DNA of 64,000 bases from JAVBQG01 sp031549185 (GTDB taxonomy: Bacteria > Synergistota > Synergistia > Synergistales > Synergistaceae): assembly GCA_031549185.1 (NCBI GenBank), contig JAVBQG010000013.1, positions 1 through 64,000 of the forward strand. Direction: 5' to 3'. The notes under the pieces were generated by a model that did not search any database, had not been told where the DNA came from, and was given only the letters and a program-made list of their open reading frames with translations. This document shows, one piece after another, positions 9,145 to 18,485 of this stretch; the stretch's first letter is position 1; each line of letters begins with the position of its first letter. A program made the position numbers and the translations under genes.

Positions 9145-9996
9145 ATGAAAAAAACCATTTTCGTTCTGTTGCTGCTTCTCGTGCTGCTGATCGCCGGGAC
9201 GTCCTCGCTCTACCGGCTCTATCCGTACGAAACCGCGCTGGTCACCCGCTTCGGTGAGGTCCAGGAGGTCCAGCGGACGCCAGGCCTGCACGCCAAGGTT
9301 CCATGGATCGACAGCGTGACGAAGTACTCCCTGCGGCTATACGAGTACTACAGCGACACGGCGAGCGTCATTACCTCGAACAAGCAGACCATCGAGGTGG
9401 ATATTCTGGCGACGTTCGTCATCACCGATCCCGAAAAATTCTACAAGACCAGCCGGACGATCGACCGCGCGATGCGCAGGCTCGACGACGTCACCTACTC
9501 GGTCATGCTCTCCATCGCGGGCAAGAACACCTTCGAGGACATCATCAACAACAACCGCGAGCCGATCCTGCGGGATATTCTGAAACAGACGAAGGATCAG
9601 ACGAAGGAGTACGGGATCGACATCAAGACCGTACAGTTCAAGAAGGTCCTTCTGCTGGCCGCGAACGAGGAACAGGTCTACAAGTCCATGATCACCGAGC
9701 GCGAGAGGATATCCATCCAGACGCGCGCGGAGGGCGAGGCCCGCAGCAACCAACTGAGGTCCAAGGCCGACTGGGACGCCGCCAAGATCGTAGCGGACGC
9801 CAGCATTCAGGCTGCGAAAATCAAGGCGGAGGGAGACCGGGAGGCGCAGCGGATCATCAACAGCGCGACGCAGTCGAACACCGAGCTCTACGCGTACATC
9901 AAGCGCCTCGAAATGTACCGCGAGGGCGTCAAGCCCGGGACGACGGTGATCACCAACCCGAAGAACGGGGTGTTCAAGAATCTTCTCACCCCGTAA
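9145..9996 (+). CDS. hflC: HflC, partner of HflK
   Basis: A 283-residue SPFH/PHB-domain protein. It has an N-terminal membrane anchor (MKKTIFVLLLLLVLLIAG) and YPYETALVTRFGEV at the start of the PHB domain. A long helical region rich in Ala/Glu/Arg (RISIQTRAEGEARSNQLRSK) follows. It acts with HflK as a regulator of FtsH at the inner membrane. AGGAGGG precedes ATG 9145 at good distance. It is co-transcribed with hflK. Confidence 0.92.
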   Translation: MKKTIFVLLLLLVLLIAGTSSLYRLYPYETALVTRFGEVQEVQRTPGLHAKVPWIDSVTKYSLRLYEYYSDTASVITSNKQTIEVDILATFVITDPEKFYKTSRTIDRAMRRLDDVTYSVMLSIAGKNTFEDIINNNREPILRDILKQTKDQTKEYGIDIKTVQFKKVLLLAANEEQVYKSMITERERISIQTRAEGEARSNQLRSKADWDAAKIVADASIQAAKIKAEGDREAQRIINSATQSNTELYAYIKRLEMYREGVKPGTTVITNPKNGVFKNLLTP

Positions 9997-10067
9997 AAAT
10001 CCTCTCCGCCGCCGTTGGGCTGTCCCGGCGAAACGTGATAAACTATCCCAGTTGGAGGGATGAGATC

Positions 10068-10289
10068 GTGGGTATTCCAGCCGTCAATCTGCAGGCTTTA
10101 CTTGCAATCGCTTTTTTTATCGGCGCGCTCGCGATTGCCCGAATGGTCGCCAACATCTACGCCGGCAAGTGGCCCGGCGGCCTCGGCATGGTGGCGTATC
10201 TGCGCATGCTGGTGGGTTTTCTCCTGGCCGGAGCGGTGTTGCTCGGGCTTTATTCGTTTGCTGGCATCGACGTAATTTCGGGAAAATGA
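10068..10289 (+). CDS. Small two-helix membrane protein, function unknown
   Basis: A 73-residue protein begins at GTG 10068 with GGAGGGA 7 nt upstream, a good ribosome-binding site. It contains two hydrophobic helices (about 8-28, LLAIAFFIGALAIARMVANI, and about 43-64, LRMLVGFLLAGAVLLGLYSF). They are separated by the short loop YAGKWPGGLG. I do not recognise the family. It lies between hflC and an exported protein, 4 nt before the latter, so it is likely in the hflKC unit. Confidence 0.7.
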   Translation: MGIPAVNLQALLAIAFFIGALAIARMVANIYAGKWPGGLGMVAYLRMLVGFLLAGAVLLGLYSFAGIDVISGK

Positions 10290-10293
10290 GGGG

Positions 10294-12198
10294 ATGATCG
10301 TCTCGATGCGATCCTGTAGAGCGTCATTTCTGGCCTTGATTTTTTGCCTGTCGATCTTTGCGGGGATTGCGTTCGCGTCGCCCGCCGCATTGCCGACGGT
10401 CGACAGGGAAGCGGCGGAGCGCTCCTTCCTCGCCGCATACGATCTCTTTCTTCAAAACAGGATCTGGAGTTGCCTGGACAGGCTTTCCGAGGCACAGCGA
10501 CAGAACACGTACTATATCGATACGTATTACCTGAAAGCCCTTGCCATGCGCCGCTTGGGCCGCTACCCGGACGCAATGGAGGCCATGCGGGCGTACCTCG
10601 AAGTCCGTAGATCCGATCACAGGGCGCAGATTGTCCTCGAGGCCATGCAGGGCGAGTGGCGGCTTCTTCGCGAGACGCTCCATCCGCGGCAAATCCTCTC
10701 GACGCTCGTGTTTCGCGGAAACGCGCTGAACTCTTTCTTCGACGTCCCGTTGCATCACCCGCTCTCCTTTTCCGGAATGACGGGCCTCGGCAAGATCAGT
10801 GCGTTCGGCGGCTGTATTTTTACGCCCGATACGCTGGGGAACAATCTATGGGTGTTCGATACGGTGCAAGGTTCCAGCAGGACGATGCAGATGCCCGTGG
10901 ACGCGCCGGTCGTAGTCCTCCCGCTCTCGCAGGAGGAGGCGCTGTTGCTGCAGAAGAGCGGCGACCTGCTGTCGATCAGGATCAACCGGACGGCGGGAAC
11001 TCTCTCGCCCAGGCCGCTGGGGCGCGTCGACGCCAACGTCTCCGATGCCGCGACCGTGAGTTCGACTCTCCTGGCCGTGGCGGACAGAACCGGTCAGGCC
11101 GTGAAATTTTACAATCTACCCTCACTGAGCGGCGTTGCGGAGTGGACGCCGAAGGAGAGTGAAAAGAGCCGCAAACTTTTCGAACCGGTTGCCGTTGCGG
11201 CCTACGGCCCTCTGCTCGCGGTTGCGGACAGGGGAAACGGCGTCGTCTATGTGCTCGACTCCTATACGCTCGCCCTGCGGGATCGCTTCGAGGCCCCTCT
11301 TCCCAGGGATCTCGAATGGGGCAACCAGGGGGAGTTGTACGTCCTGTCGGAGAACGGCGAAATGCACGCGCGCTACCCGGTGAACGCCAGGACGGCCGGA
11401 GTGCCTCGTGTCGTCAGCGGGATGAAAGACGCGTGGAGCATCGCCTGGACGAACGAAGGCCCCGTCGTCGTGGATGTATCGGGGCGACGCTGGTGGAACA
11501 GCCGCCTATTCCCGGGCCATGCCGCATCGATCGGCATGGTCGCTCTGCGCGACCCGTGGATCGAGGGGAAAAAGGGCGAGGAGACGCTCTTTCTGCGGGG
11601 TAAGGTCTCCTCCGTGTTTCGGGATTTCGTCCTCAACACCCCTCCCTCCTCCGAGGCCGTGTGGCGCGATGAGGTTCGCCCCTCACAGATCGCGGAGGCG
11701 AGCGCGGGGGGCAAAGGGGCAACATTTTTCTATGCCCCCACGGAGGAGAGCGTCGGCAAGGAGCGCCGGGTGCGAAGGGCTGCCGTTTTTGGCGATATAT
11801 GGGCGGATTTGGCGGCGGAGTCGCGCGGGGGAGGAGAGATGCCCCGTGTCGTCGTGCTGGACACGCGTATCGAGGTGCCGGACAATCAGGCCCCTCTTTT
11901 TCTCTCCTTCCTCCTACACCAGGGAATTCGCCTCGATCTCTGGGCGCTGGGACGCCCGGCATCGACGGTTCTGACATATCTTTCGAGGAGTACGCTGGGG
12001 AACACGTATTACTCGAACACGCTGGAGGCAGTTCCACGAAACGACGAGATCGAGTGGCTCGTCAGCGTTCCGTTGCCGCCGGAGACAGTGCCGTTCGGTT
12101 ACCCGACCGACGCGACTCTCTCGATTTTTGCGACCGTGGACATGATTCGATTCAACGATTGGATTCCAATCTGGCCGTCTCTGGTCAAAAGAAAATAG
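10294..12198 (+). CDS. Exported protein with TPR-like N-terminus and propeller-like repeats, unknown function
   Basis: A 634-residue protein with a signal peptide (hydrophobic FLALIFCLSIFAGIAFA, cleavage likely after ASPA). Residues about 40-130 look like tetratricopeptide-type helices (SFLAAYDLFLQNR; YYLKALAMRRLGRYPDA). The middle has repeated beta-rich segments of the form LLAVADR (twice: TLLAVADRTGQ and PLLAVADRGNG), suggesting an NHL/YVTN-like beta-propeller. The C-terminal part (PRVVVLDTRIEVPDNQAP) could be a separate alpha/beta domain. No catalytic motif was seen. The start may be ATG 10294 or ATG 10306; both keep the signal peptide. It presumably works in the cell envelope. Confidence 0.75.
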   Translation: MIVSMRSCRASFLALIFCLSIFAGIAFASPAALPTVDREAAERSFLAAYDLFLQNRIWSCLDRLSEAQRQNTYYIDTYYLKALAMRRLGRYPDAMEAMRAYLEVRRSDHRAQIVLEAMQGEWRLLRETLHPRQILSTLVFRGNALNSFFDVPLHHPLSFSGMTGLGKISAFGGCIFTPDTLGNNLWVFDTVQGSSRTMQMPVDAPVVVLPLSQEEALLLQKSGDLLSIRINRTAGTLSPRPLGRVDANVSDAATVSSTLLAVADRTGQAVKFYNLPSLSGVAEWTPKESEKSRKLFEPVAVAAYGPLLAVADRGNGVVYVLDSYTLALRDRFEAPLPRDLEWGNQGELYVLSENGEMHARYPVNARTAGVPRVVSGMKDAWSIAWTNEGPVVVDVSGRRWWNSRLFPGHAASIGMVALRDPWIEGKKGEETLFLRGKVSSVFRDFVLNTPPSSEAVWRDEVRPSQIAEASAGGKGATFFYAPTEESVGKERRVRRAAVFGDIWADLAAESRGGGEMPRVVVLDTRIEVPDNQAPLFLSFLLHQGIRLDLWALGRPASTVLTYLSRSTLGNTYYSNTLEAVPRNDEIEWLVSVPLPPETVPFGYPTDATLSIFATVDMIRFNDWIPIWPSLVKRK

Positions 12199-12218
12199 CA
12201 GAAGGGATAGATTGAGGA

Positions 12219-13151
12219 ATGAACGATTTGCTGGCCAAAGCGCTTTCGGGCGACTTGCGTTCGATCGCGCGCCTTGTGAGCAGAGTGGAGGGCGACGAAG
12301 AGAGCGCTCATGAAATTATGAGGAACGTCTACGCGCACACGGGGAAGGCGCATGTCATCGGAATCACGGGCAGCCCGGGATCCGGAAAGAGCACCCTGAC
12401 GGGACGGCTGATCGCCTGCCTGCGGGCGCGGGGTAAAAAAGTCGGCGTCATCGCGGTCGACCCTTCCAGCCCCTACACGGGCGGCGCCATACTGGGCGAC
12501 CGTCTCAGGATGCAGGATCACGCACTGGATGCCGGCGTGTTCATCCGCAGCATGGGCTCGCGTGGACATCTTGGGGGGCTTTCCGGTGCCACGCACGATG
12601 CCTCGCTCATCATGGATGCCTGCGGCTACGATGTGGTCATCATCGAGACGGTAGGCGTCGGGCAGTCGGAGGTCGATGTGGTCAAGATTGCCGACACGGT
12701 CTGCCTTGTGCTGGTCCCCGGCATGGGAGACGACGTGCAGATCATGAAGGCCGGCATCATGGAGATCGCGGACATCTTTGTCGTCAACAAATCCGACAGG
12801 GATGGCGCGGAGAAGGTCGCCGCCGACGTCAAGGTCATGCTCGACCTGATTCCGGCGAGAGACTGGCGCCCGCCCGTTGCTCTTACCTCTGCGGAGCACA
12901 ACAAAGGCGTCGACGTTGTGGTGGAGCATATCGAAAATCATGAAAAACACCTGAGCGAGACCGAGGACGGAAGACGCCGGCGGCTCGCCAAGATCGAGGG
13001 AGAGGTGGAGGACATCCTGAGGCGCGAGATCGCCTCCCGTGTGGCCGAAGCCTGGCGCGAGGCGAAGACGAAGGGCGCGCTCGAGGATCTGGAGAGTAGA
13101 AAGACGGATCCGTATACCGTCGCGTCCGGACTGATGAAGGTCATGGCCTGA
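12219..13151 (+). CDS. meaB: MeaB/ArgK-type GTPase chaperone of B12-dependent mutases
   Basis: A 310-residue G3E-family GTPase that protects or loads methylmalonyl-CoA mutase or related adenosylcobalamin mutases. The P-loop is [12 protein letters not shown] (about residues 47-58), followed by [16 protein letters not shown], which is diagnostic of Mea[13 protein letters not shown] and the NKSD G4 motif follow. No mutase gene lies in the window, so the partner is elsewhere; isobutyryl-CoA mutase-type partners are also possible. It ends 13 nt before rpiB-upp. Confidence 0.92.
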   Translation: MNDLLAKALSGDLRSIARLVSRVEGDEESAHEIMRNVYAHTGKAHVIGITGSPGSGKSTLTGRLIACLRARGKKVGVIAVDPSSPYTGGAILGDRLRMQDHALDAGVFIRSMGSRGHLGGLSGATHDASLIMDACGYDVVIIETVGVGQSEVDVVKIADTVCLVLVPGMGDDVQIMKAGIMEIADIFVVNKSDRDGAEKVAADVKVMLDLIPARDWRPPVALTSAEHNKGVDVVVEHIENHEKHLSETEDGRRRRLAKIEGEVEDILRREIASRVAEAWREAKTKGALEDLESRKTDPYTVASGLMKVMA

Positions 13152-13164
13152 GGGAGGAATCGAC

Positions 13165-14265
13165 ATGCGAGTGGCGATAGGAGCGGACCACGCGGGTTTT
13201 GCGCTGAAAAACGAGCTGAAGGAGCTCATCGAAAAGATGGGGCACGAGGTGGAGGATGTCGGCACCTTTTCCGGCGAGCAGTCCGTGGATTATCCCGACT
13301 GGGCCAAGAAGGTCGCCGACCAGATCGGCTCCGGCAAGGCGGATCGCGGCGTCCTGATCTGCGGCACGGGCATCGGCATGAGCATCACAGCCAACAAGGC
13401 CAGCGGCGTCTACGCCGCCCTCTGCTGCAACGAATACGCCGCGCGAATGAGCCGCCTGCACAACGACGCGAACGTCCTCGTCCTCGGCAGCAGGGTCACC
13501 GGCTCCGATCTGGCCAAATCGATCACGGAGATCTGGTTCAACACGGGGACGGAGGAGGGACGCCATCTCGTCCGGCGGCAGAAGATCAAAGATTTCGAGG
13601 CCGCGTCGGCAAGCTGTAGCGTCGCTACCTCCGGGCGCGGGCGCGTGGTCGTGGTCGAGCACCCCTTGATCCAGCACAAGCTCAGTTTCGTGCGGGACAA
13701 GAGCACCAGCGTGAAGGACTTCAGAGATCTCGTACAGGAGATCGCGGGGCTGATGGTGTACGAGATTTTCCGCAACCTGCCGCTTGAGGAGATCGAGGTG
13801 GAAACCCCCCTGTGCCGGACGAAGGCGTTCTCGCTGGCGGGGAAGAAGCTGGCCGTCGTGCCGGTTCTGCGCGCGGGGTTGGGTATGGTGGAGGGCATTC
13901 TGCGCCTCATACCGAATGCAAAGGTCGGCCACATCGGCCTTTACAGGGATCCTGAGACCCTGCAACCGGTGGATTACTACTGCAAACTGCCGAACGACAT
14001 CGGCGACCGCGACATCTTCGTGCTCGATCCGATGCTCGCCACGGGCGGTTCGGCGGCGGCGGCGATCTCGCACGTCAAGAAATACGGTGGCAAGCGCGTC
14101 TCCCTCGTCTCGTTGATCGCCGCGCCGGAGGGCGTGGCCAGGGTATCGGCGGAGCACCCCGAGGCGGATATCTTCACCGCCGCCCTCGACAGCCATTTGA
14201 ACGACCATGGTTACATCGTGCCCGGCCTCGGAGACGCAGGCGACAGATTGTTCGGCACGAAGTAA
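13165..14265 (+). CDS. Fusion: ribose-5-phosphate isomerase B + uracil phosphoribosyltransferase
   Basis: A single 366-residue frame joins two complete enzymes. Residues 1 to about 145 are RpiB ([32 protein letters not shown] with the active-site Cys; [12 protein letters not shown]). After a short linker ([14 protein letters not shown]), residues about 160-366 are uracil phosphoribosyltransferase. That part has [23 protein letters not shown], the PRPP loop [11 protein letters not shown] and [11 protein letters not shown]. RpiB interconverts ribulose-5-P and ribose-5-P, the precursor of PRPP, which Upp uses to make UMP. No stop or frameshift lies between the parts and both keep their catalytic motifs. 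GGGAGG precedes ATG 13165. Confidence 0.93.
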   Translation: MRVAIGADHAGFALKNELKELIEKMGHEVEDVGTFSGEQSVDYPDWAKKVADQIGSGKADRGVLICGTGIGMSITANKASGVYAALCCNEYAARMSRLHNDANVLVLGSRVTGSDLAKSITEIWFNTGTEEGRHLVRRQKIKDFEAASASCSVATSGRGRVVVVEHPLIQHKLSFVRDKSTSVKDFRDLVQEIAGLMVYEIFRNLPLEEIEVETPLCRTKAFSLAGKKLAVVPVLRAGLGMVEGILRLIPNAKVGHIGLYRDPETLQPVDYYCKLPNDIGDRDIFVLDPMLATGGSAAAAISHVKKYGGKRVSLVSLIAAPEGVARVSAEHPEADIFTAALDSHLNDHGYIVPGLGDAGDRLFGTK

Positions 14266-14290
14266 AGACGAAAGCGAAGAAGATCCGACT

Positions 14291-15166
14291 GTGGCAATTT
14301 TTTTCTCGGCCCTGCTGAATTTTTTATGGGGCGTCATAGCGACGCCTGTCTCGATGAGGCTTTCGAGGACGTTCCGCTTGCTGGACGTCCCCGGCGGACG
14401 CAAGCAACATCAGAATATCACGCCGCGGGGCGCAGGCATCGTGCTGTGGACGGGCTATCTGCTGTGGGCCCTGATCAACCCGAACCCGGGCGTCGAGGTC
14501 CCGTTCGTGGCGACCGGGGCTACGTTGGTCTTTCTGGTCGGGTACATGGACGACATGCACCCGCTGCCGCCGATTCGCCGCCTCGTCGTACATCTCTTCG
14601 CGGCCGGCTGGGTGGTCTTCGCGCTGCCGATTCCGATCGCGCAGAGAGTCTTGCTGCTGCTCTGGATCGCAGGCTCCACGAACGCGTATAATTTCGTGGA
14701 CGGGATGGACGGGCTCGCCCTCTCTCTCGCGTTCATTACGTCGTTTCTCTCTTTCGTGAACGGCAACCCCTATACGTGGGCGCAGTTCTGCGGCCTTGTG
14801 GCGGGTGTGCTGGTGTGGAATTTCCCGTACGCGAGGACGTTTTTAGGCGACGGAGGGGCCACGCTGCTTGGGTATATCTGCTCGTCTCACCTGGCGTGGG
14901 ATCTGTTTCCACAGTTTTTTGAGATGAAACTGGCGTATATGGTGCCCGTTCTCCTGCTTCTGGGGGGCGTGCCGGTGGTGGATACGCTCTGTGCCATGAC
15001 GCGCCGGATGCTGCAAAAAAAATCCCCCTTTCTTCCCGACAGGGGGCACGCGCATCATATTCTGTTGGATCGCAGGTTGCGTACCTGGCAGGTCCTGTCC
15101 GTGCTCGTCTTTGTGCACGGCCTGTTGATCAGCACCGGATTCTACCTGCTTGATATTTTGCCGTAG
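14291..15166 (+). CDS. WecA/MraY-family polyprenyl-phosphate sugar-1-phosphate transferase
   Basis: A 291-residue polytopic membrane protein of glycosyltransferase family 4. It contains the Asp pair in GYMDDMHPL, the NxxNxxDGmDGLA signature as YNFVDGMDGLAL, FLGDGG, and the cytoplasmic His motif HAHHILLDRR. These place it with WecA/TagO, which moves GlcNAc-1-P or a similar sugar phosphate onto undecaprenyl phosphate. It is not MraY, judging from the loop motifs and its pairing with wecB. GTG 14291 is chosen because the membrane domain begins there; the Shine-Dalgarno is weak. wecB follows 15 nt later. Confidence 0.88.
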   Translation: MAIFFSALLNFLWGVIATPVSMRLSRTFRLLDVPGGRKQHQNITPRGAGIVLWTGYLLWALINPNPGVEVPFVATGATLVFLVGYMDDMHPLPPIRRLVVHLFAAGWVVFALPIPIAQRVLLLLWIAGSTNAYNFVDGMDGLALSLAFITSFLSFVNGNPYTWAQFCGLVAGVLVWNFPYARTFLGDGGATLLGYICSSHLAWDLFPQFFEMKLAYMVPVLLLLGGVPVVDTLCAMTRRMLQKKSPFLPDRGHAHHILLDRRLRTWQVLSVLVFVHGLLISTGFYLLDILP

Positions 15167-15181
15167 GGAGGAGTGAGGAAG

Positions 15182-16303
15182 ATGTCGAAAAAAAATATCG
15201 ATATTGTGATCGGCACAAGGCCTGAGGCGATCAAGATGGCGCCGGTGATTCTCGAGCTGAAGGGGAGATCCGACTTCGACGTCCGGGTCATCGCAACCGG
15301 TCAACATACGGACATGTTGGTGCAGGCGCTCGATTATTTTTCCATCAAGGCCGACGTGAATCTTGGCATCATGAGGGAGCGCCAGTCCCTCGACTACATC
15401 ACATCCTCCGTCATGGAGGGAGTGGGGAGAACCCTGGACGAGAACAAGCCGGACGGCGTGCTCGTACACGGCGATACGACCACGACATTCGCCGCGTCCA
15501 TCGCCGCGTTTTATCGCAAGATCCCCGTCGGTCACGTCGAAGCGGGACTGCGCAGCTGGAATATGCACCTGCCGTTTCCCGAGGAGATGAACCGCGTTCT
15601 CACGGACAGGATCGCGAGGTGGTGGTTCGCCCCCACCGAACTGGCGAAAGAAAATCTGGTGAAGGAAGGGACGCGCCCCGAGGCGATTTATGTGACGGGC
15701 AACACCGTTGTGGACGCCCTCTTTACGACGATACGCGCGAAGGGAACGCCGAAGGCGGAGTGCGTCGCTTCGCTCCGAAAGGACATGCCCTTTCTGCTGG
15801 TTACTGCGCACAGAAGGGAGTCGTGGGGCAAACCGCTGGAGGATATCTGCTCCGCGTTGCTGGACATTTTGGAGAAATACCCTGCGTACGGCGCGCTCGT
15901 GCCGATGCACAAAAACCCGGCCGTCAGGGAGACCATGCGTGAAATACTGGGTGGGAACGAGAGGATCGTCCTCTGCGACCCGCTCGATTACCCCGATTTT
16001 GTGTGGGCGATAGACAATTGCAAGTTGATCCTGAGCGACAGCGGCGGCGTTCAGGAGGAGGCATCCGCGCTCGGCAAGCCCGTTCTGATCCTGCGAGACG
16101 TGACCGAACGCCCCGAGGCTCTGGAACATGGAAGCGGCCTGTTGGTCGGAACGAAGAGAGAGCGTATAATATCCGCAGCATACGAACTGCTTTCGGATTC
16201 GGAGGCTTACAGGCGTGTTCAGGCGCGCTGCGAAGGGAATCCCTTCGGCGACGGACAGGCTTCCCGCCGTATCGCAGATATTTTGTCCGTGGATCTGGCA
16301 TAA
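15182..16303 (+). CDS. wecB: UDP-N-acetylglucosamine 2-epimerase (non-hydrolysing)
   Basis: A 373-residue GT-B-fold enzyme making UDP-ManNAc from UDP-GlcNAc for surface polysaccharides. Motifs are IGTRPEAIKMAPVI at the N-terminus, HGDTTTTFA, VGHVEAGLRS, PEEMNRVLTDRI, TAHRRESWG and SDSGGVQEEA. ATG 15182 is favoured over GTG 15173 because GGAGGA sits 8 nt upstream of the ATG and overlaps the GTG. It follows the WecA-like gene, so together they start an undecaprenyl-linked glycan. The rest of such a pathway is not in the window. Confidence 0.95.
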   Translation: MSKKNIDIVIGTRPEAIKMAPVILELKGRSDFDVRVIATGQHTDMLVQALDYFSIKADVNLGIMRERQSLDYITSSVMEGVGRTLDENKPDGVLVHGDTTTTFAASIAAFYRKIPVGHVEAGLRSWNMHLPFPEEMNRVLTDRIARWWFAPTELAKENLVKEGTRPEAIYVTGNTVVDALFTTIRAKGTPKAECVASLRKDMPFLLVTAHRRESWGKPLEDICSALLDILEKYPAYGALVPMHKNPAVRETMREILGGNERIVLCDPLDYPDFVWAIDNCKLILSDSGGVQEEASALGKPVLILRDVTERPEALEHGSGLLVGTKRERIISAAYELLSDSEAYRRVQARCEGNPFGDGQASRRIADILSVDLA

Positions 16304-16335
16304 CCGCGTGTTCGTTTGCGCGACAGGAGTGACGA

Positions 16336-17622
16336 GTGTTGAACGATAGATTGTTGATCAGAGGCGGGCGGCCTCTTCTTGGGAATGTCGCCACGCAGGG
16401 CGCGAAAAACGCGGCGCTGCCGGTGATGGCCTCCGCCCTTCTCCTGCGGGGAGGGGAACTCACGCTGGAGCGAGTACCAGACCTGCAGGACATCCATACA
16501 ATGGCAAACCTGTTGCGCCACCTTGGCGCGACCGTATCCTTCGAAGCGGGGCGCATGACGATATCTGTCCCGGATGAACTGCACTGGGAGACGCCGGCCG
16601 ATCTCGTCCGCAAGATGCGGGCTTCCTCGCTTGTACTTGGGCCGCTGGTCGCCCGTTGCGGTAACGCAATTCTGCCCCTGCCGGGCGGATGTGCCATCGG
16701 GAGCCGGCCGATTGACTTTCACCTCAAGGCTCTCGTGCGCATGGGGGCGGAGATCGACCTCGAACACGGCTCCGTACACGCGCGCACGTGCGGACTCAGC
16801 GCGACGCGCATCTACTTCGACTTTCCTTCCGTGGGCGCGACCGAGAATATTCTAATGGCTGCCGCGCTCACGCCCGGCGAATCTACGATCGAAAACGCCG
16901 CACGAGAACCGGAGATCATCAACCTCGCGGAGACCTTGCGCGCCATGGGGGCGAAGATCGAGGGCGAGGGGACGGGCACGATCCGGATCGAGGGGACGAG
17001 GGACCTGCACAGTGCCAAGGTGGAGATTATCCCCGACCGGATCGAGGCCAGCACCTATTTGCTGGCGGGCGTCATGACGCGTGGAGCGGTTACGGTGACG
17101 CGGATCAACCCGGAGTATCTCGAAGCCCTGACCTTTAAACTGGAGGAGGCGGGCGTTCCCGTGAAGCAGACGGAGGATACCCTCTCCGTCGATTGCAGAG
17201 GACTCGCCTGGAGCGGCATATCGCTGAAGACGCTTCCGTATCCGGGGTTTCCCACGGACATACAGCCGCAAACCATGGCGACGCTCTGCATGGCGGACGG
17301 AACGAGCGTCATACACGAGAGCGTATTCGATTCTCGCTACATGCATGTCAGCGAGTTCAAGCGCATGGGATGCAAGATCGACATACAGGGCAACACGGCT
17401 GTTATTACAGGCATACGGCAGCCGGTCGCCGCGGAGGTCCATGCGTCCGACCTGCGGGCGGGGGCGGCTCTGATTCTCCTCGGACTCTCCGCGGAAGGGG
17501 AGACTGTTATCTGCCAGATGAAACACGTCTGGCGGGGGTACGAGCATATCGTGGAGAAACTGAGGTCCTTGGGGGCCGACATCGAGCTTCTGCCGGACGA
17601 AGAGGACCCAGAGGCGGATTGA
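16336..17622 (+). CDS. murA: UDP-N-acetylglucosamine 1-carboxyvinyltransferase
   Basis: A 428-residue EPSP-synthase-fold enzyme for the first committed step of peptidoglycan synthesis. It transfers enolpyruvate from PEP to UDP-GlcNAc. The N-terminal GAKNAALPVMA and the loop LPGGCAIGSRPIDFH are clear. The catalytic Cys targeted by fosfomycin is present, so there is no Asp substitution. GFPTDIQPQTMATL and the Arg-containing DLRAGAALI follow. GTG 16336 has AGGAG 6 nt upstream; the adjacent TTG 16339 is an alternative. It lies 20 nt before the Asp23-domain protein. Confidence 0.97.
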   Translation: MLNDRLLIRGGRPLLGNVATQGAKNAALPVMASALLLRGGELTLERVPDLQDIHTMANLLRHLGATVSFEAGRMTISVPDELHWETPADLVRKMRASSLVLGPLVARCGNAILPLPGGCAIGSRPIDFHLKALVRMGAEIDLEHGSVHARTCGLSATRIYFDFPSVGATENILMAAALTPGESTIENAAREPEIINLAETLRAMGAKIEGEGTGTIRIEGTRDLHSAKVEIIPDRIEASTYLLAGVMTRGAVTVTRINPEYLEALTFKLEEAGVPVKQTEDTLSVDCRGLAWSGISLKTLPYPGFPTDIQPQTMATLCMADGTSVIHESVFDSRYMHVSEFKRMGCKIDIQGNTAVITGIRQPVAAEVHASDLRAGAALILLGLSAEGETVICQMKHVWRGYEHIVEKLRSLGADIELLPDEEDPEAD

Positions 17623-17642
17623 CGTTATTGGGGGGCGGGGTT

Positions 17643-18485
17643 TTGCAGACAAATGTGGATCCCAGACTCGAAAAGCTGAAGGTGTTCGCGTTCGTCGGCC
17701 CCGCTGGCACGGGAAAGAGCCAGCGCGCCCAGTTCGTGGCGGACTACCTGGACGCCGATTATATCATCGACGACGGCCTCGTCATACGCCGCACGACGAT
17801 CATGTGCGGCAAGAGCGCCAAGACGGAACGCAATCAGATTCGGGCGATCCGCAGGGCTCTCTTCGAGTACGACGACCACCGCAAGGCGGTGACGGATTTC
17901 TTCGCCGGAGCCGTGCCCTGCTCCGTGATGATCATCGCGACCTCGGATGGCATGGCCGAGAAGATTATAAGAAAACTTCGATTTCCTCTGCCCGCGCGCG
18001 TGATCCATATCGAGGAGGTCGCTACGCCTGAGGAGATTGCGCGCGCGCGCAGGGAGCGCCAGAGCAAGGGACAGCACGTCATCCCCGTGTCGCATGTCCT
18101 CGTGCGGAAGAACTTCGCGGGCAAGATGGTGGGGCGCCTTCGCGTCCTCTGGCGCACCAAAGCGCCCTACGAGGGCGAGAAGACGATCGTCCGCCCTCCT
18201 TTCAGCTTCTACGGCGAGGTCCATATCGAACCGGAGGCGATCGAACAGATGGCCTCGCACATCGCCTCGCGGACGCCGCAGGTTCCCAAAGTGGTGCAGA
18301 CGAGGGTTTTCTCCGTCGAAGAGGACTCCATTAATATCGACATCGACATCAAGATCTCGCCCGGTCCGAAGAACATCGTCAGCGTGGCCGAGCAGATCCG
18401 GCAGAGCATCGCGCGGAGCATCCGCTACTTCAGCGGGTTGGACGTGCGGAACGTGAACGTGAACGTGGTGGGAGTGGAATTTTGA
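17643..18485 (+). CDS. P-loop NTPase fused to an Asp23/Gls24 domain
   Basis: A protein of about 280 residues with two parts. The N-terminal part begins with FAFVGPAGTGKSQRAQF, a Walker A motif, followed by an alpha/beta domain (DADYIIDDGLVIRR; VMIIATSDGMAEKI). The C-terminal 100 residues (from FSFYGEVHIEPEAIEQM to NVNVNVVGVEF) resemble the Asp23/Gls24/YloU envelope-stress domain. The start is uncertain: TTG 17643 follows a G-rich stretch, while TTG 17628 and GTG 17655 are alternatives. The stop overlaps the next gene's TTG. The role is unknown; its place between murA and the uppS-cdsA run suggests a link to envelope growth. Confidence 0.7.
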   Translation: MQTNVDPRLEKLKVFAFVGPAGTGKSQRAQFVADYLDADYIIDDGLVIRRTTIMCGKSAKTERNQIRAIRRALFEYDDHRKAVTDFFAGAVPCSVMIIATSDGMAEKIIRKLRFPLPARVIHIEEVATPEEIARARRERQSKGQHVIPVSHVLVRKNFAGKMVGRLRVLWRTKAPYEGEKTIVRPPFSFYGEVHIEPEAIEQMASHIASRTPQVPKVVQTRVFSVEEDSINIDIDIKISPGPKNIVSVAEQIRQSIARSIRYFSGLDVRNVNVNVVGVEF

